A stretch of 64,000 nucleotides of DNA from the NCBI RefSeq assembly GCF_030063415.1, contig NZ_JASITA010000001.1, forward strand, positions 62,001 to 126,000, written 5' to 3'. Positions 43,101 through 55,000 of this stretch are shown piece by piece; position 1 is the first letter of the stretch; every line of letters starts with the position of its first letter. A program made the translations under genes and the position numbers. The notes under the pieces were generated by a model. The model searched no databases. It worked only from the letters and a program-made list of their open reading frames with translations, and was not told the origin of the DNA. Source of the DNA: Streptomyces sp. H27-C3 (GTDB taxonomy: Bacteria; Actinomycetota; Actinomycetes; Streptomycetales; Streptomycetaceae).

Positions 43101-46100
43101 ATCCGTCGGCCGGGCCGACCGCGGCCTGCACGACGACTCCGCCGTGCTCGGGCAGGATCAGCGGTGCCTGGAGGGTGAGTTCGGCCAGGCTGTCGCAGCC
43201 GACGTGGTCGCCCGCGCGGACCGCGAGTTCCACGAACGCCGTACCGGGAAGGACGACCGCGCCCATCACGACGTGGTCGGCGAGCCAGGGGTGGGTGTGC
43301 GTGGCCAGCCGGCCGGTCAGCAGCAGGCCGTCGGAGTCGGCGAGGCTGACGACGGCGCCCAGCAGCGGATGGTCGGACGAGGCCAGACCGAGGCCTGCGG
43401 CGTCCGCGGCCGCGGGCGGGGCGTCGAGCCAGTACCGCTCGTACTGAAAGGCGTAGGTGGGCAGTTGGACCTTTCGGGCCCCGGTGCCCGTGAAGACGGC
43501 CGCCCAGTCGAGGGCGACGCCGTGGGCGTGGGCCTCGGCGGCGGAGCGCAGGAAGCGGTCGGCGCCGCCTGCGTCGCGGCGCAGCGTGCCGAGGGTGACG
43601 GCAGTGCTGCCGAGGTCGTCGAGGGTCTCCTGGATGCCGATGGTCAGGACGGGGTGGGCGCTGACCTCGATGAGGGCACTGTGTCCGTCCTGTACGAGGG
43701 CGCGGGTGACCCTTTCGAACTGCACGGTCTGGCGCAGGCTGCGGTACCAGTACTCGGCGTCGAGTTCGTCGGTGTCCACGACCGTGCCGGTGACCGTGGA
43801 GTAGAACGGCACGTCGCACACCCGGGGGGTGATGTCGGCGAGCGCGGCGAGGACGCGCTCGCGGACCGCCTCGACGTGCGCGGAGTGGGAGGCGTAGTCC
43901 ACGGCGATCAGCCGGGCCCGGACGTCGTCGGCGTGCAGGGCGTCGCGCAGTTCGGTGAGCGCGTCGCAGTCGCCGGAGACGACGGTGGAGGTCGGGCTGT
44001 TCGCGGCTGCGACCGACAACCGGTCGCCCCAGTCCGCCAAGCGGGGGGTCAGCCGATCGAGCGGCAGGGCGACGGACAGCATGCCGCCCCGGCCGGACAG
44101 TGCGGTCAGTGCCTGACTGCGCAGCGCCACCACCTTCGCGGCGTCTTCCAGGGAGAGCGCGCCGACGACGCACGCGGCGGCGATCTCGCCCTGGCTGTGG
44201 CCGGCGACCGCCGAGGGATGCACGCCGTAGGAGCGCCACAGTTCTGCCAGCGAGACCATGACCGCGAACAGGACGGGCTGGACGACGTCGACCCGGTCGA
44301 ACCCGGGGGCGCCGGGCGCGCCGCGCAGGACGTCCGTCAGCGACCAGTCGACGTGAGGTGCGAGGGCCTCCTCGCACTGGCGGATGCGCTCGCGGAAGAC
44401 GGGTGCGGTGTCGAGGAGTTCGACGGCCATGCCGGCCCATTGGGAGCCCTGGCCGGGGAACACGAAGGCGACCTGACGGGTGTCGCCGGCGGTGCCGCGC
44501 ACCAGGCCGGTGCCGGCGGCGTCGGGGTTGCCGTCGGCGAGGGCGTCCAGGGCCCGGTCGAGACCCGCCCGGTCCGCCGCGAGCAGCACGGCGCGGTGGG
44601 AGAAGGCGGTACGGGTGGTCGCGAGGGAGTACGCGACGTCGACCGCGGCGGGGCCGGGGCCGGCGGCCGGGTCCGCAGCGGGCTGTCCGGCGGCCAGGTG
44701 GGAGCGGAGCCGGGCGGCCTGCGCCGAGAGGGCGGCGGGGCTCTTGCCGGAAAGGGTCCAGGGGATAAGGGGAAGTGCGGTGCCCGCCGGGTCTGCGGTG
44801 GGGGCCTCTGCGATGGGTGCCCCGACCTCGGCTGCGGCGGTACCGGCGTCCGCGGCTTCGGCGTCTGCCGGTTCTGCGGCGGCGAGGTGCTGTTCGACGA
44901 CGATGTGCGCGTTGGTGCCGCTGACCCCGAAGGCGGAGACGCCGGCGCGCCGGGGCCTGCCGGTCTCCGGCCAGGCGGCGTTCTCGGTGACCAGGGAGAC
45001 GGCCCCGGCCGACCAGTCGACGTGCGGGCTCGGCTCGTCGGCGTGCAGGGTCTTCGGCAGGACGCCGTGGCGCAGCGCCTGCACCATCTTGATGACGCCC
45101 GCCACACCGGCCGCCGCCTGGGTGTGCCCGAGGTTGGACTTGACGGAACCGAGCCACAGCGGCTGACCCCCGGGCCGGTCCTGCCCGTACGTCGCCAGGA
45201 GCGCCTGCGCCTCGATCGGGTCGCCGAGCGTGGTGCCGGTGCCGTGCGCCTCGACGATGTCCACGTCTGAAGGGGACAGCAGGGCGTTGGCCAACGCCTG
45301 GTGGATGACACGCTGCTGGGCGGGGCCGTTGGGTGCGGTGAGCCCGTTGCTCGCACCGTCCTGGTTGACGGCGGAGCCGCGGACGACAGCCAGCACCGGG
45401 TGCCCGAGCCTGACGGCATCGGAGAGCCGCTCGACGAGCAGCATGCCGACGCCCTCGGACCAGCCGGTGCCGTTGGCCGACGCCGAGAATGCCCGGCAGC
45501 GGCCGTCGGGCGACAGCCCGCGCTGGCGGCTGAACTCGACGAAGGTCGTCGGGCCGGCCATCACGGTGACGCCGCCCGCGAGCGCCAGGTCGCACTCGCC
45601 CTGGCGCAGCGCCTGCACGGCGAGATGCAGCGCCACGAGGGAGGAGGAGCAGGCCGTGTCGATGGTCACGGCGGGGCCTTCCAGGCCCAGGGTGTAGGCG
45701 ATGCGGCCGGAGACGACGCTGCCGGTGTTGCCGGTGCTCACATACCCCTCGATGCCTTCGGGCATCGCCGGGAGCCGGGAGACGTAGTCGTGGTACATGA
45801 CTCCGGCGAACACCCCGGTGCGGCTGCCGCGCAGCGACAGCGGGTCCAGCTCGGCCCGCTCGACCGCCTCCCAGGAGGCCTCCAGGATGAGCCGCTGCTG
45901 CGGGTCCATGGCGAGGGCCTCGCGCGGGCCGATCCCGAAGAACGCGGGGTCGAACTCGCCCGCCTCGTAGAGGAATCCGCCTTCCCGCGCGTAGCTCGTC
46001 CCGGGGTTCTCGGGGTCCGGGTCGTAGAGCGCGTCGAGGTCCCAGCCCCGGTCGGTGGGGAAGCCGGAGATCGCGTCGCCGCCCGAGGCGATCAGGTCCC

Positions 46101-46269
46101 ACAGGTCCTCGGGGGACCGGACGCCGCCGGGGAAGCGGCAGCTCATGCCCACGATCGCGATCGGTTCTCGGTTCTTGCCCTCGGCCTCACGCAGTCGCTG
46201 ACGCGTGTGACGCAGATCGACGGTGGCACGCTTGAGGTAGTCGCGGAGCTTGTTCATGTCTGTCGTCAT
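31189..46269 (-). CDS. PKS-C: trimodular type I PKS, KS-AT-DH-KR-ACP / KS-AT-KR-ACP / KS-AT-KR-ACP
   Basis: This is about 5026 residues and three modules, the largest protein in the window. The docking helix [20 protein letters not shown] precedes KS1. Module 1 has a methylmalonyl-type AT (GHSQGE, YASH), an intact DH ([21 protein letters not shown]) and a KR lacking the LDD motif. Modules 2 and 3 have malonyl-type ATs (GHSVGE, HAFH) and A-type KRs ([11 protein letters not shown]), with no DH. The C-terminal tail ([18 protein letters not shown]) is a docking class unlike those of A, B and D. Codon 2527 is TTA. The ATG at 46269 follows TGAGGA and lies 43 bp after PKS-B; the frame stays open upstream, but that part encodes shadow sequence of PKS-B. 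It makes the transition from polyene to polyol. Confidence 0.94.
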   Translation of the reverse strand: MTTDMNKLRDYLKRATVDLRHTRQRLREAEGKNREPIAIVGMSCRFPGGVRSPEDLWDLIASGGDAISGFPTDRGWDLDALYDPDPENPGTSYAREGGFLYEAGEFDPAFFGIGPREALAMDPQQRLILEASWEAVERAELDPLSLRGSRTGVFAGVMYHDYVSRLPAMPEGIEGYVSTGNTGSVVSGRIAYTLGLEGPAVTIDTACSSSLVALHLAVQALRQGECDLALAGGVTVMAGPTTFVEFSRQRGLSPDGRCRAFSASANGTGWSEGVGMLLVERLSDAVRLGHPVLAVVRGSAVNQDGASNGLTAPNGPAQQRVIHQALANALLSPSDVDIVEAHGTGTTLGDPIEAQALLATYGQDRPGGQPLWLGSVKSNLGHTQAAAGVAGVIKMVQALRHGVLPKTLHADEPSPHVDWSAGAVSLVTENAAWPETGRPRRAGVSAFGVSGTNAHIVVEQHLAAAEPADAEAADAGTAAAEVGAPIAEAPTADPAGTALPLIPWTLSGKSPAALSAQAARLRSHLAAGQPAADPAAGPGPAAVDVAYSLATTRTAFSHRAVLLAADRAGLDRALDALADGNPDAAGTGLVRGTAGDTRQVAFVFPGQGSQWAGMAVELLDTAPVFRERIRQCEEALAPHVDWSLTDVLRGAPGAPGFDRVDVVQPVLFAVMVSLAELWRSYGVHPSAVAGHSQGEIAAACVVGALSLEDAAKVVALRSQALTALSGRGGMLSVALPLDRLTPRLADWGDRLSVAAANSPTSTVVSGDCDALTELRDALHADDVRARLIAVDYASHSAHVEAVRERVLAALADITPRVCDVPFYSTVTGTVVDTDELDAEYWYRSLRQTVQFERVTRALVQDGHSALIEVSAHPVLTIGIQETLDDLGSTAVTLGTLRRDAGGADRFLRSAAEAHAHGVALDWAAVFTGTGARKVQLPTYAFQYERYWLDAPPAAADAAGLGLASSDHPLLGAVVSLADSDGLLLTGRLATHTHPWLADHVVMGAVVLPGTAFVELAVRAGDHVGCDSLAELTLQAPLILPEHGGVVVQAAVGPADGSGDRHFAIHSRPDTAAPEDSWTCHGTGVLTSAPEARPQDEELADWPPAGATPVDLGDFYAQLAERSFAYGPVFQGLRAAWRRGDEVFAEVALPADASAQSDAGRYGLHPALLDAALHSVGFGPLGDMGTGRMAFAWENVRLHATGATQLRVRLTPVGEDAVAVTAADTGGRAVATIGTLTFREVREEHLRAALTDHHESLYRVDWPVLPLADTTPGTTAHWAVVGVTPEADADEVADALRTGGLRPDTHPGLAALAEAVGAGAPVPDVVAAVVPAATGAESGAEAVRATARDALALVRAWLADERFAASRLVVLTRDAVAVPHDGEDGEDGVSATRPAHAPVWGLIRSAQSEHADRLVLADTDGEPDSLRRIAAAVATAEPQLALRAGRMSVPRLARVPVGTEPAPAPALDPQGTVLITGGTGALGKLVAAHLITTHGIRNIVLTSRRGPDADGAAGLRDELAALGATVTVAACDAADRDALAALLATIPDDRPLTAVVHAAAVVAGGLVDSLTDDDLDQVLRPKVDAALNLHELTRGLDLSAFVLFSSLAGTLGGAGQAAYAAGNAFLDALAHQRRAQGLPASSLAWGVWDERGDQTRLEAGDLRRMARAGLVPLGAEEGLRLLDTARTLDDAVLAPVRLDLAAMRAQAAAGSVPPLLRGLIRTPSRRSVEAASGPGGLSAELSRLAALPLAERKDTLVALVRNQVAAVLGHSAPEAIDPGRAFRELGFDSLAAMELRNRLAMATGVRLPATVVFDHPTPSALAGHLLDEIPGGHPGPARITAASGRVVVADSDEPIAIVAMSCRLPGEVRSPEDLWDLVANGTDAITGLPANRGWDLDSLYDPDPDHPGTSYVRDGGFLHDAGDFDPEFFGISPREALSMDPQQRLLLETSWEAFERAGIDPAALRGSRTGVFAGTNGQDYAIGLSQQQTEGMEGHLLTANSASVVSGRVAYTFGLEGPAVTVDTACSSSLVALHLAAQSLRQGECDLALAGGVTVMSTPGALIGFSRQRGLSPDARCRAFAAAADGTGLAEGVGMLLVERLSDARRNGHRVLAVVRGSAINQDGASNGLTAPNGPAQQRVVRQALANAGLAAGDVDAVEAHGTGTTLGDPIEAQALLKAYGTDRAADRPLWLGTVKSNIGHTQAAAGVAGVIKMVMAMRHGVLPRTLHVDEPSPHVDWSAGAVRLLTEPVEWAEYGRPRRAGVSSFGVSGTNAHVIVEQAPAEPASETDAEPNADTARPAVPWLISAKDENGLRAQAERLLAYAQSARSAHETDIAFSLATTRASFPHRAAIVGADRADLLRGLTALAHGETPGPQTVQGTASAGGSRTAFLFSGQGSQRLGMGRELYAAFPVFAEVFDGVCAALDAHLELPMKDVVFGDDPELLNRTGYAQPALFALEVALFRLVESWGVRPDLLAGHSVGEFAAAHVAGVFTLEDAAKLVAARGRLMQALPGGGVMVAAQASEEELRALLAGFEDRAGIAAVNGPSSVVVSGTEEAIASVVGRLSAQGRKTKALSVSHAFHSPLMDPMLADFRKVVDGVCFGTPTLPVVSTLTGRRVSAEEFCSADYWVRHVREAVRFADAVDSLAGEGVGTFLEIGPGGVLTAMAQDSLHETSVAVPALRGDRAEDLAVTTALAQLHVRGKTVDWQAVFAGRAARRVDLPTYAFRRKPYWLLPADPQEAGPATADPAEAAFWEVVESQDLAALAERLELAGDSPLSSVLPALSQWRRRQRDRSVVDAWRYRVSWKPLTGRDAAELTGTWLLAVPEGAEEDRTVLDVAAALSRHGADVVRLAVHADEDRPELAGRLRQELAETAPAGVLSLLALTEEPHPAHPDLPAGLALTTLLVQALGDAEAAAPLWCVTRGAVTVGRSDILTSPHQAMVWGLGRSMALEYPDRWGGLVDLPGALDERAGRRLVSVLCAPPVAGEASGEDQIAVRPSGVFVRRLSRSLSGGVPADKAWQPRGTVLITGGTGALGAQVARHMARGGAEHIVLTSRRGPEAPGAIELASEIEELGAKVTVVACDVSDREQVADLLWALPVDRYPLRAVVHAAGMSQFAPTDTLSLADLSAVVAAKVAGATHLDELLDDRQLDAFVLFSSVAAAWGSGSQAAYSAANAYLDALAEHRRARGLAATAVAWGPWADGGMAGDGEAEAHLRRRGLPAMSPDTAIAALQRALDHDETAVVVADVNWDRFAPAFTVARPSTLFADLPEVRKALAAGDGAAGTGGPADAAAPSLRAELAGLAEPERHRVLLDLVRAEVAQAMGHSGREAVASDRSFKDLGFDSLTGVELRNRLNKATGLRLPTTLVFDHPNAEALAGFLASEVSGYATAAVSTGGPAPADRAEAALDEPIAIVAMSCRFPGGANSPEQLWQLLVDGVDAVSTFPADRGWNLDALYDPDPEHPGTTYVNEGGFLYDAGHFDSTFFGISPREALAMDPQQRLLLEAAWEALERARLAPSSVRGSRTGVFIGSGYQGYGAGLGDLPDGVEGHLLTGASSSVMSGRIAYSLGLEGPAMTVDTACSSSLVALHLATQALRQGECELALVGGAAVMSSPNAFVEFSRQRGLAADGRCKPFAAAADGTGWGEGVGMLLVERLSDAQRHGHPVLAVVRGSAVNQDGASNGLTAPNGPAQQRVIRQALANAGLSTADVDAVEAHGTGTALGDPIEAQALLATYGQGRPEDRPLWLGSLKSNIGHTQAASGVASVIKTVMALRHGMLPKTLHVDEPSPHVDWSAGAVRLLTEPVAWTETGHPRRAAVSSFGVSGTNAHTIIEQAPAATLAEAGGGETPAGEQHCLLWIVSGKDEAALREQARNLLAHTENHPGLAPADLALSLAESRTAMAHRAVVLGRTTGELAAGLDVLSKGESAADLVRGVASPAEGSTAFLFSGQGSQRLGMGRELYGSFPVFADAFDAVCAHVDGYLERPLRDVVFGDDAELLNQTGYTQPALFAVEVALFRLVESWGVRPDLLAGHSVGEFAAAHVAGVFSLEDASAVVAARGRLMQALPGGGAMVAVQASEEEVRALLAGCENRVGIAAVNGPTSVVVSGADDAVAAVVERLSADGCRTKALSVSHAFHSPLMDPMLADFRKVVEGVSFGSPRLPVVSTLTGRTVTAEEFCSVEYWVRHVREAVRFADAVNSLAGEGVGTFLEIGPGGVLTAMAQGVLDGGQAVIPALRADRAEGMAVTTALAQLHVHGTAVDWTAVFAGRGARRVDLPTYAFQREHYWLDAAPTGTVGAAGSVDAAEAEFWETIESGRPEALAERLGVETGAPLDSLFSALSTWRQESRTRSTLDSRRYHAVWQPLTGTPSGPLSGTWLVVAPDTEDAEPYARTLRDQGAQPLCVTVADPGADREVLAALLREAGAVGGLPVAGVMSLLALDQRTHPVHTGLPTGLTATFALVQALGALELDAPLWCVTRGAVSVSGSQPVTRPLQGLVWGLGRAVALETPQRWGGLVDLPENPDERALARLAGVLGGAGGEDQLAVRASGVLVRRLARMSRSAGVTDGRWKPRGTVLITGGTGSLGGHAARWLARGGAEHLVLTSRRGEAAEGAAELAAELRELGARVTVAVCDVADRAALAGLLDGLADDPSPLTAVVHAAGLAQFAAVADTSLDELAAVVAAKVAGAVHLDELLADRELDAFILFSSVSGVWGSGSQAAYSAGNAFLDVLAQHRRARGLAATAVAWGPWAEGGMAADGGAEEYLRRSGLPSLSPALAVQALQLAMDRDETAVVVADIDWPRFAPSFTIGRPSALLAGLPEVRAALDGGDEGDDAGSTAAPVVAELVRRLSDLTPEDRHDLLLELVQKEAAAVLGYPRTDVIEPDRAFRDIGFDSLTAVELRNRIGAATGLRLPMTMVFDHPTPSALTDQLLSDLLPARAADGDPDGRPDEDRVRQALATIPLARLREAGLMDALLGLTRPDGGATYPDGAPDDGSGPDADSAIAEMDLENLIELALGDSEA
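31440..36040 (-). other. PKS-C module 3 (C3): KS-AT(malonyl)-KR(A1)-ACP
   Basis: KS active site is near 35520, AT serine near 34158, KR tyrosine ([11 protein letters not shown]) near 32090 and ACP serine near 31577. The AT is nearly identical in DNA to that of D2. It is predicted to add C9-C10 and leave a hydroxyl at C11. Confidence 0.88.
33398..34432 (-). repeat. Near-identical AT-coding repeat, copy in PKS-C module 3
   Basis: Partner of 23712-24746. It covers the AT domain and the start of the post-AT linker; identity ends abruptly at both sides. Confidence 0.85.
36130..40715 (-). other. PKS-C module 2 (C2): KS-AT(malonyl)-KR(A1)-ACP
   Basis: KS active site is near 40200, AT serine near 38832, KR tyrosine ([12 protein letters not shown]) near 36748 and ACP serine near 36232. 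The TTA codon lies in this AT. It is predicted to add C11-C12 and leave a hydroxyl at C13. Confidence 0.88.
38689..38691 (-). promoter_or_regulatory. TTA leucine codon in PKS-C (possible bldA control)
   Basis: On the minus strand the codons read GAG GAA GAA TTA CGG GCG, encoding EEELRA of the module-2 AT. The TTA is exactly in frame with ATG 46269 (codon 2527). TTA is rare in Streptomyces and read only by the bldA tRNA. I found no other in-frame TTA on a manual scan of the PKS genes. Confidence 0.75.
40790..46170 (-). other. PKS-C module 1 (C1): KS-AT(methylmalonyl)-DH-KR(atypical)-ACP
   Basis: KS active site is near 45655. AT GHSQGE is near 44192 and YASH near 43890. The DH histidine is near 43275. 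The KR tyrosine (GQAAYAAGN) is near 41414, with HAAAVVAGG where HAAGVLDDG is usual (near 41590). The ACP serine is near 40908. It is predicted to add C13-C14 with a C14 methyl and a C14=C15 double bond. Confidence 0.88.
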
Positions 46270-46312
46270 CTGAGTTCTGTTCCTCAACGCGAAGGGATGT
46301 CGTGCTGGTCGA

Positions 46313-49300
46313 TCAGTGGGTGCCGAGCTCTCCGTCGAGCAGCTCGAAGAGTTCTTCGTCGGAGGCCGATTTGACCGAGATCGCGGCTGCGTCCGCGGTG
46401 CTCTGACCGGCGCCTCCCGTCTCATTTCCTGCTTCGCGCCACTTGGCGAGCAGGACCTCCAGGCGCAGGGTGACCGCGGCGCGCGTTCCCTTGTCGTCCG
46501 GGGACTGCGCGAGCGCGGCTTCCACGCGGTCGATCTCGGAGAGGAGCGAGGGGGCAGCCTCTCCCCCGCCGCTCCCGGCGGCCGGCAGCGCGGCGTCGAG
46601 GTGGTCCACGAGGGCCGACGGGGTGGGGTAGTCGAACAGCAGGCTCGCCGGAAGGCGCAGCCCAGTGACCGCGCCGAGGTGGTTGCGCAGCTCGACGGCG
46701 GTGAGCGAGTCGAAGCCGAGGTCGTGGAACGCCTGGGTGGCACCGATCGCCTCGGACGAGGCGTGGCCCAGAACCCCGGCGACCTGTGCCCTGACGATGC
46801 CGAGCAGGATCCTTCGGCGCTTCTCGTCCGACGCCCCCGCCAGCTGCTCGGCGAGAACGTCCGCTCCGGCCCCGGCCCCGGCCCCGGCAGCATGCGCCGG
46901 GTGGGAGGAGGCCCGTACCAGGCCGCGCAGCAGGGCGGGCAGCGGCTCGGTCCCGGCGCGGTGGCGCAGGGCGGCGAGGTTCAGCCGGACGGGCAGGACC
47001 ACGCACTCCGGGCCGGTACGGGACGTGGTGGTCGCGGTGTCGAAGAGCGTGAGGCCCTCGTCCGGGGACAGCGGCGACACCCCGGCCCGGGCCATCCGGG
47101 CGAGCGCTGCCGCGCCGGCCTCGCCGAGCATGCCCTGCATGCCCCCGGCCTCCGCCCAGGGCCCCCAGGCCAGCGAGACGGCCGGGAGTCCTGCCGCCCG
47201 GCGCCGCTGCGCCAGGGCGTCGAGGCAGGCGTTGGCGGCGGCGTAGTTGGCCTGGCCCGCGTTGCCGAACGTACCGGCGAGCGAGGAGAACAGGATGAAG
47301 GCCGCCAGGTCCAGGTCCCGGGTCAGCTCGTGCAGATGGAGGGCCGCGTCCGCCTTGGGCTTGAGGACGTGGTCCAGCCGCTCGGCCGTCAGCGAGCCGA
47401 CGAGGGCGTCGTCGAGCACCCCGGCGGCGTGCACCACGCCGGTCAGCGGGTGCGCGGCCGGGATGCCGTCGAGTACGGCGGCGAGCGCGGCGCGGTCGGC
47501 CACGTCGCAGGCCACCGTGGACACCTCGGCGCCCAGCGCCGCCAGTTCGGAGGCGAAGGCGGACGCGCCGTCGGCGGCGGGGCCCCGGCGGCTGGTCAGC
47601 ACGAGGTGCCGCACGCCGTGCGCGGAGACCAGATGCCGTGCCACGAGCCGGCCGAGCGCGCCCGTGGCGCCCGTCACCAGGACCGACCCCTGGGGGTTCA
47701 GCCCCAGGGACGCGGGCAGCCCCGGAGTTCCGGCGGCGGCCGCACGTGCCAGCCTCGGCACGAACGCCCGGCCTCCGCGGAGGGCGAACTGCGGCTCGCC
47801 GGTGGCGAGAGCGGCCGTCAGCCCGGCCGGCGGCACGGAGTCCGCGTCCCCGCTCGTTTCGGCGTCCACGAGGACGAAGCGCTCGGGGTGTTCTGCCTGG
47901 ACGGCCCTGATCAGGCCCCACACGGCGGCCTGGGCCGGGTCGAGCCGCGCCGCGTCATCGGCACCGACGGAAACCGCGTTCCGGGTCACGAGGACGAGCC
48001 GCCGCGCATCCGCCTCATCGGGGTGAGGTCCCGTCAGCCACTCCTGTACGAGGGCCAGGGCGGGGCGGACTGCGGACCTTACCGCGTCGGGCGAGTCTGC
48101 CGGGTGGTCCGGGTGGTCCGACTGCTCCGGGCCGAGCACCTCGATGTGATCGGCGACGGGCAGTGACTCCGGGGCTGCCGGCAGGGCCAGTGCGGTCCAG
48201 TCGACGCGGAACAGCGAGTCCTGGGACCGCCCCGCCCGCGCGGCGGCGAGCTGCTCGGGGGAGATCGGCCGCAGGACGAGCGAGTCGACGGACGCCACGG
48301 CCTGTCCGGTGACGTCGGTGGCCAGCAGCGAGACGGCGTCCTGACCGGCGGGTGCCAGCCGGATCCGCAGGGCCGCCGGCCCCCCAGACGGCGCGGAGGA
48401 CGCTGAGGACACGGCGTGCAGCATGACCCCGCTCCACGAGAACGGCACCCGTGCCTGATCGGAGCCGGTGTCGGGGCCGAGCAGGCCGTCGCCGAGCGCG
48501 ACCGTGTGCAGCGCCGCGTCCAGCAGCGCGGGGTGCAGGCCGAATCCGGAAACGTCCGTCCCCTCGGGCAGCGCCACCTCGGCGAAGAGGACGTCGTCCT
48601 GACTCCACGCGGCGCGTACCCCCCGGAACAACGGGCCGTAGTCGAGCCCCAGGCCGGCCATCCGCTCGTACAGGGAGTCCAGCGACTCGCCGGAGACGCC
48701 GACGGCGTCCGGCGGGGGCCACTCCGTCAGTCCGGCCGTCTCCGTGTCCGTCACCGGACCCGCGTCGGCGGGCGCGGCGGACGACAGCGTTCCGGCCGCG
48801 TGGCTCGTCCACGGCTCGGCGGAGGGCGCGCCCTGGGTGCGGGAGTAGATCTCCAGCGGACGACGGCCGTTGCCGTCGGCCGCCGCGACGCGTACCTGGA
48901 CCTGGACTGCGCCGTCCTCGGGAACGACGAGCGGGGCCCCGAGCGTCAGCTCGTCCAGCCGGTCGCACCCGACGGCCTCGTCGAGAGCCGCGTGCAGCGC
49001 CAAGTCCACCAGGGCGGCACCGGGGAGCAGTACGGCGCCCATCACCACGTGGCCGGCGAGCCAGGGATGCGTGGCGAGCGACAGCCGCCCGGTCAGCACG
49101 AGCCCTTCCCCGCCGGCGAGCGGTACCGCGGCTCCGAGCAGGGGGTGGCCCGCCTCGGCGAGTCCGGCGGCCGCGACGTTGCCGGGCGCTGGGGCCGCTT
49201 CGAGCCAGTAGCGGGTGCGCTGGAAGGCGTACGTGGGCAGGTCCACGCGCTGGGCGGCGCGCCCGGCGAAGACGGCCGCCCAGTCGACGGCCGTTCCGTG

Positions 49301-51970
49301 GACGTGGAGTTGGGCAAGGGCGGTGGCAACGGCGAGGCCTTCGGTGCGGTCCGTCCGCAGGACGGGGACCGTGACCGCTTGCTCCTCCAGGGCGTCCTGG
49401 GCCATGGCGGTGAGCACACCGCCCGGGCCGATCTCCAGGAACGTGCCGACACCCTCGGCGGCAAGGGAGTTGACGGCGTCCGCGAACCGGACGGCCTCGC
49501 GGACATGCCGCACCCAGTAGTCCGCCGAGCAGAACTCCTCCTCCGACACCGGGCGGCCGGTGAGCGTGGAGACGATCGGCAGCCTCGGGGTTCCGAAGGT
49601 GACCGTCTCCGCGACCTTCCGGAAGTCGGCCAGCACCGGGTCCATGAGCGGCGAGTGGAACGCGTGGGAGACGGAGAGCCCCTTCGTCCTGCGGCCGTCG
49701 GCCGTCAGCCGCTCGACGACCGCCGCGACCACGTCCTCGGCACCCGAAACGACCACTGCCGAGGGCCCGTTGACCGCAGCGATACCTGCCCGGTCTTCAC
49801 TACCGGCCAGCAGTTCCCGTACTTCGTCCTCCGAAGCCTGGACCGCGGCCATGGCGCCGCCGTGCGGGAGCGCCTGCATCAGACGGCCGCGAGCCGCCAC
49901 CAGCCGCGCGGCGTCTTCGAGTGAGAGCACGCCCGCGACATGGGCCGCCGCGAACTCACCCACGGAGTGGCCCGCCAGGAAGTCCGGCCGCACGCCCCAC
50001 GACTCGACAAGGCGGAAGAGGGCCACCTCAATGGCGAACAACGCGGGCTGCGTGTAGCCGGTCTGGTCGAGCAGCCCGGCGTCATCCCCGAACACCGCGT
50101 CCTTCAAGGACTGTTCGAGATGCGCATCCAGCTCGGCGCAGACCCCATCGAACGCATCCGCGAACACCGGGAACGATGCGTACAGCTCACGTCCCATCCC
50201 CAACCGCTGGCTCCCCTGCCCCGAGAAGAGAAACGCCCGCTTCCCGCCCGGTGCGGCGACGGCCTGGACCACGGACCGCGACGGCTCGCCGCCGGCAAGG
50301 GCCATCAGCCCCTCCAGGACGCCGGCCGCGTCCGGCGCGATGACGGCGGCGCGGTGCTCCAGCGCGGTGCGGCTCGTGGCCAGTGAGTACGCCACATCGG
50401 CTGCTGCCTGGCTTCCGTCGCGTCCGTCTGCGTAGTCCTTCGCGTACGACAAGAGGTGCCGGGCCTGCTCGCGCAGCGCGTCCGGGCTCTTGGCGGACAG
50501 CACCCAGGGCGCCGCGAACGGGAACGGGGGTGCGGTCGTCGCCTCCGTCGTGTCCTCGGGCCGGGCAGCCGGCACCTGTTCGAGGACGACGTGGGCGTTG
50601 GTCCCGCTGAAGCCGAAGGAGGAGACCGCTCCCCGCCGGGGCCGGTCGCCCTCCGTCCATGCGACGGGCTCGGTGAGGAGACGTACGTCTCCGGACGACC
50701 AGTCGATGTGCGGCGACGGTTCACCGGCGTGCAGGGTCTTGGGCAGGACGCCGTGCCGCATCGCCTGCACCATCTTGATGATCCCGCCCACGCCGGCGGC
50801 GGCCTGCGTGTGACCGATGTTGGACTTCAGCGAACCCAGCCACAGCGGCCGGTCCTCGGGCCGCCCCTGACCGTACGTGGCGAGCAGCGCCTGCGCCTCG
50901 ATCGGGTCGCCCAGCCTCGTACCCGTACCGTGCGCCTCCACCGCATCCACATCGGCCGGTGACAACCCCGCACTGGCCAGGGCCTGCTGAATGACGCGCT
51001 GCTGCGCGGGCCCGTTCGGGGCGGTCAGGCCGTTCGACGCACCGTCCTGGTTCACGGCACTGCCACGGACCACCGCCAGCACCTGGTGACCGTTGCGCCG
51101 GGCGTCCGACAGCCGCTCCACCAGCAGCACGCCCACGCCCTCGGCCCAGCCCGTGCCGTCGGCGTTCACGGAGAACGCCTTGCACCGGCCGTCGGCCGCC
51201 AGCCCGCGCTGCCGGCTGAAGTCCACGAAGGACGTCGGGGTGAGCATCGCGGTCACACCGCCCGCGAGGGCCAGATCGCACTCGCCCTGGCGTAGCGCCC
51301 GCACCGCGAGGTGCAGTGCGACGAGCGACGACGAGCACGCCGTGTCGACCGTCACCGCCGGCCCCTCAAGACCGAAGGTGTACGAGACTCGTCCGGAGAC
51401 GACGCTCGCCGCGCTGCCGGTGCCGATGTAGCCGTCGACGTCCTCCACCGCGTGTTGCAGAACCGACGAGTGGTCGTGGTACATCACGCCCGTGAACACG
51501 CCGGTGCGGCTGCCCTTGAGGGATGTGGGGTCGATTCCGGCCCGCTCGAATGTCTCCCAGCAGGATTCCAGCAGAATGCGCTGCTGGGGATCCATGGTCA
51601 GGGCCTCGCGGGGTGAGATTTCGAAGAGGCCGGCGTCGAAGAGGTCGATTCCGTCGAGGAATCCGCCTTCCCGGACGTGGCTGGTGCCACGGCTGTCCGG
51701 GTCGGGGTCGTAGAGCGCTTCCAGGTCCCAGCCCCGGTCGACGGGGAATTCCGTGATGGCGTCCCCGCCGTCCATCAGGAACTGCCAGAGGCTCTCAGGT
51801 GACGTGATGCCGCCGGGGAACCGGCAGCTCATCGCGACGATGGCGATCGGCTCGTGCTGTGCCGCGTCGATGTCCCGCAGCCGCTCACGGGCCTCATGCA
51901 GATCCGCCGATACCCGCTTGAGGAAATACCGCAGCTTTTCCTCGTTGTTGTTCGCCTGAAGGTCAGTCAC
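46313..51970 (-). CDS. PKS-B: single-module type I PKS, KS-AT-DH-KR-ACP
   Basis: This 1885-residue protein carries one extension module. A docking helix ([20 protein letters not shown]) precedes the KS (Cys near residue 210). The malonyl-type AT has GHSVGE near 668 and HAFH. The DH is intact ([21 protein letters not shown]). The B-type KR has LDD ([11 protein letters not shown]) and tyrosine in GQANYAAAN. The ACP ([12 protein letters not shown]) is followed by a helical docking tail ending in [15 protein letters not shown]. The start is GTG at 51970, preceded by AAGGTGA, 88 bp after the PKS-A stop. One local oddity is [10 protein letters not shown] in the KS, where the other modules have FFGI(S/G)PREA. 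It is predicted to add C15-C16 and form the C16=C17 trans double bond. Catalytic motifs are otherwise intact. Confidence 0.95.
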   Translation of the reverse strand: MTDLQANNNEEKLRYFLKRVSADLHEARERLRDIDAAQHEPIAIVAMSCRFPGGITSPESLWQFLMDGGDAITEFPVDRGWDLEALYDPDPDSRGTSHVREGGFLDGIDLFDAGLFEISPREALTMDPQQRILLESCWETFERAGIDPTSLKGSRTGVFTGVMYHDHSSVLQHAVEDVDGYIGTGSAASVVSGRVSYTFGLEGPAVTVDTACSSSLVALHLAVRALRQGECDLALAGGVTAMLTPTSFVDFSRQRGLAADGRCKAFSVNADGTGWAEGVGVLLVERLSDARRNGHQVLAVVRGSAVNQDGASNGLTAPNGPAQQRVIQQALASAGLSPADVDAVEAHGTGTRLGDPIEAQALLATYGQGRPEDRPLWLGSLKSNIGHTQAAAGVGGIIKMVQAMRHGVLPKTLHAGEPSPHIDWSSGDVRLLTEPVAWTEGDRPRRGAVSSFGFSGTNAHVVLEQVPAARPEDTTEATTAPPFPFAAPWVLSAKSPDALREQARHLLSYAKDYADGRDGSQAAADVAYSLATSRTALEHRAAVIAPDAAGVLEGLMALAGGEPSRSVVQAVAAPGGKRAFLFSGQGSQRLGMGRELYASFPVFADAFDGVCAELDAHLEQSLKDAVFGDDAGLLDQTGYTQPALFAIEVALFRLVESWGVRPDFLAGHSVGEFAAAHVAGVLSLEDAARLVAARGRLMQALPHGGAMAAVQASEDEVRELLAGSEDRAGIAAVNGPSAVVVSGAEDVVAAVVERLTADGRRTKGLSVSHAFHSPLMDPVLADFRKVAETVTFGTPRLPIVSTLTGRPVSEEEFCSADYWVRHVREAVRFADAVNSLAAEGVGTFLEIGPGGVLTAMAQDALEEQAVTVPVLRTDRTEGLAVATALAQLHVHGTAVDWAAVFAGRAAQRVDLPTYAFQRTRYWLEAAPAPGNVAAAGLAEAGHPLLGAAVPLAGGEGLVLTGRLSLATHPWLAGHVVMGAVLLPGAALVDLALHAALDEAVGCDRLDELTLGAPLVVPEDGAVQVQVRVAAADGNGRRPLEIYSRTQGAPSAEPWTSHAAGTLSSAAPADAGPVTDTETAGLTEWPPPDAVGVSGESLDSLYERMAGLGLDYGPLFRGVRAAWSQDDVLFAEVALPEGTDVSGFGLHPALLDAALHTVALGDGLLGPDTGSDQARVPFSWSGVMLHAVSSASSAPSGGPAALRIRLAPAGQDAVSLLATDVTGQAVASVDSLVLRPISPEQLAAARAGRSQDSLFRVDWTALALPAAPESLPVADHIEVLGPEQSDHPDHPADSPDAVRSAVRPALALVQEWLTGPHPDEADARRLVLVTRNAVSVGADDAARLDPAQAAVWGLIRAVQAEHPERFVLVDAETSGDADSVPPAGLTAALATGEPQFALRGGRAFVPRLARAAAAGTPGLPASLGLNPQGSVLVTGATGALGRLVARHLVSAHGVRHLVLTSRRGPAADGASAFASELAALGAEVSTVACDVADRAALAAVLDGIPAAHPLTGVVHAAGVLDDALVGSLTAERLDHVLKPKADAALHLHELTRDLDLAAFILFSSLAGTFGNAGQANYAAANACLDALAQRRRAAGLPAVSLAWGPWAEAGGMQGMLGEAGAAALARMARAGVSPLSPDEGLTLFDTATTTSRTGPECVVLPVRLNLAALRHRAGTEPLPALLRGLVRASSHPAHAAGAGAGAGADVLAEQLAGASDEKRRRILLGIVRAQVAGVLGHASSEAIGATQAFHDLGFDSLTAVELRNHLGAVTGLRLPASLLFDYPTPSALVDHLDAALPAAGSGGGEAAPSLLSEIDRVEAALAQSPDDKGTRAAVTLRLEVLLAKWREAGNETGGAGQSTADAAAISVKSASDEELFELLDGELGTH

Positions 51971-52058
51971 CTGAGGTCACCTTTTACGTTGAGCCTGTAG
52001 GGGCCGGAGGTCGGCAGATGGGTCATGTGTGTGGCGAGTTGCCCGCCGGCTCCCTGGT

Positions 52059-55000
52059 TCAGGAGATCCCGAATTCCTTGCCGATGAAGTCGAACATTTC
52101 GTCGTCCGTGGCGGAATCGAGTTCGTCCGCGACATCTGCCGTATCTGGCGTGGCTCCTGCCGCGTCCGCCTCACCCGTACCGCCGGCCGCGGCCCACTGG
52201 GCCAGCAGTTCCTGGAGGCGCGATGTGACGGCGCTGCGGCCATCCGCGTCGGCCGTCGCCGTGAGCTGGAGAGCCGTCTCGATCCGGTCGAGTTCGGCGA
52301 GCAGCCCGGTGACGCTCTGCCCGGACGGGGCCGCCTCGGCCTTGAGGTACTCGACCAGTTCGGCCGGGGTCGGGGAGTCGAAGACGAGCGTGGGAGGCAG
52401 CCGCAGTCCGGTGTCCTTGCCCAGCCGGTTGCGCAGCTCGACAGCGGTCAGTGAGTCGAATCCGAGGTCGCGGAGCGCCTGGCCGGGCCGTACCGCCCGG
52501 GGTGACGCGAGGTCGAGGACCGCGGCGACATGCTCGCACACCAGGTCGAGCAGCAGCTTGCGCTGCTCGACCTCGGTGAGACCGGCCAGCCGGGCCGACA
52601 GGTCCTGGTCCGAGGCCCCGGACAGCCCGGCCCCGATGCCGGTTGCCGCTCCTGTCCCCGCTCCCCCGCTCGCGGTCGCCACCGAACGTCGGGCCGGGAC
52701 ACGGACGAGGGAGGTGAGCAGGGTGGGCAGCGAGCCGGCCGCCGCCTGGCCGCGGAGTTCCGCCTGGTTCAGGCGTACCGGAACCACGGAGCTCTGCGGG
52801 TGGGCCATCGCGGCGTCGAAGAGACCGAGGGCCTCATCGGTGGCCAGCGGCAGCACACCACTGCGGGCCATACGGCTCCGGTCCGCATCACTCAACTCAC
52901 CGGTGATTCCGCTGCTTTCGGCCCACAGCCCCCAAGCCAGCGATACGGCGGGCAGCCCGGCCGCGCGGCGCTGCAGGGCGAGGGCGTCCAGGAAGGAGTT
53001 GGCGGCGGCGTAGTTGCCCTGACCCGCCGCGCCGAAGACACCGGCGGCGGAGGAGAAGAGGACGAAGGCGGACAGTTCCAAGTCGCGGGTGAGTTCGTCC
53101 AGGTGCAGGGCTGCGTCGACCTTCGGCCGGAACACCCGGTCGATCCGCTCCGGGGTGAGGCCGGTGACGATGCCGTCATCGGTCACACCCGCCACGTGCA
53201 CCACACCGTTCAGCGGGTGCTCGGCGGGGATCACCGCCAGCAGCCGGGCCAGCGCCTCCCGGTCGGCCACGTCGCAGGCGGCCACGGTGACCCGCGCCCC
53301 CCGCGCGGCGAGTTCCGCCTCCAGTTCGGCCATGCCCTCGGCCCGGCCGCCGCTGCGGCTGACCAGCAGCAGCTGCCGTACGCCGTGTTCGGTGACCAGG
53401 TGCCGCGCGACGTGGCGGCCGAGCAGGCCTGAGGCGCCGGTCACCAGGACCGTGCCGTCGGCCGTGAACGCGGGGCTCACGTCACCCAGGGCGACCGGGC
53501 TCTCGGCCCGCGCCAGCCGGGGCACGAGCACCGAACCGCCGCGTACGGCGAACTGGTCCTCGCCCGAGGCCAGCAGTTCGGGCAGTACCCGCACCGAGGC
53601 CGCGTCGCGGTCCAGGTCGACGAGGACGAACCGATCGGGGTTCTCCGACTGCGCCGAACGCACCAGGCCCCAGATCGCGGCCTGGACCGGGTCGATCTCC
53701 TTGTCCCGGTCCTTGGCGACGACGGCATTGCCGGTCAGGATGACCAGCCGGGCCTCGGCGTCGCGGTCGGCGGCCAGCCACTGCTGGAGCAGCTCCAGCG
53801 TCCGGTGCACGGTCCCGTGGACGTGCGCCACCGGGTGGTCGCTGTCCGGGTGGACGTCGACGGCCGCGAGCACGACCGGGGGCAGCTCCGGTTCACCGTT
53901 CAGATCCGTACGGAACGCGACGCGCATGCCGGAGTCCTCAAGGGCGGCGCGGAGACCGTCGTCGCCGCCGATGAGGGTCCACTGCTCGTCCGTCCCGCTC
54001 ATGGGAGCCTCCGCGGTGAGGGGAAGAGCGGTCCAGTCGACTCGGTAGAGCGAGTCGTGCGTGCCGTGGTCCCGGCTCGCCTGGGCGAGTTGCGCCGCCG
54101 ATACGGGACGCAGAACCAGGGAGTCGACCGAGACCACGGGCCGACCCGCCTCGTCGGTGGCCAGCAGGGCCACCGCGTCGGCGCCGGCCGGGGTGATCCT
54201 GACCCGCAGGGCCGTCGCGCCGGTGGCGTGGACCCTCACGCCGCTCCAGGCGAAGGGGATCCGCCCCTGTCCGGCGTCGGGCAGCAGGCCGCCGAGGCCG
54301 ATCGCGTGCAGCGCGGAGTCGAGCAGGGCCGGGTGGACCCCGAAGCCCCCGACTTCCGTCTCCGCGGGCAGCCGCACTTCGGCGAACACCTCGTCCCCGC
54401 GCCGCCACAGGCCGTGCAGGCCTTGGAACACCGGTCCGTAGCCGAAGCCGAGGCCGGCCAGCCGCTCGTACGCTCCGCCGGTTTGCAGGCGTTCCGCTTC
54501 GGGAGCGGGCCAGTCGACGAGGTCGTGCCGCTCCGCGCCCAGTCCCTGTGCGTCCACGGACACGACACCGGTCGCGTGGCAGGTCCACGGTTCGACGGCA
54601 TCGGCGGTCTCGGGGCGGGAGTAGACGTTGACCGTGCGGTGCCCGGTGGCGTCCGGCCCGCCGACGACGACCTGGAGCTGTGCGGCCCCCTGCTCCCGTA
54701 GGACGAGCGGGGCCCCGAGCGTCAGCTCGTCCACGCGGTCACTGCCCACCTCATCGGCGGCGCGCAGCGCGAGATCGACCAGGGCGGTGCCGGGCAGCAG
54801 AATCGCATCCATCACCGTGTGGTCGGCAAGCCACGGGTGCGTGGCCAACGACAGCCGGCCGGTCAGCAGGGCCCCCTCGCCGTCTGCGAGTGCGACGGCG
54901 GCACCCAGCAGGGAGTGCTCGGCCGCCACGAGCCCCACGGACGCCACGTCACCGGCCGGGGAACCTGACTCGAGCCAGTAGCGCCGTCGGTGGAAGGCGT

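Noticed and set aside
46270..46893. An N-terminal extension of PKS-C of about 200 residues overlapping the end of PKS-B
   Set aside because: The extension is an Arg/Ser/Pro-rich out-of-frame reading of the PKS-B ACP region. The docking helix and ribosome site place the start at 46269.
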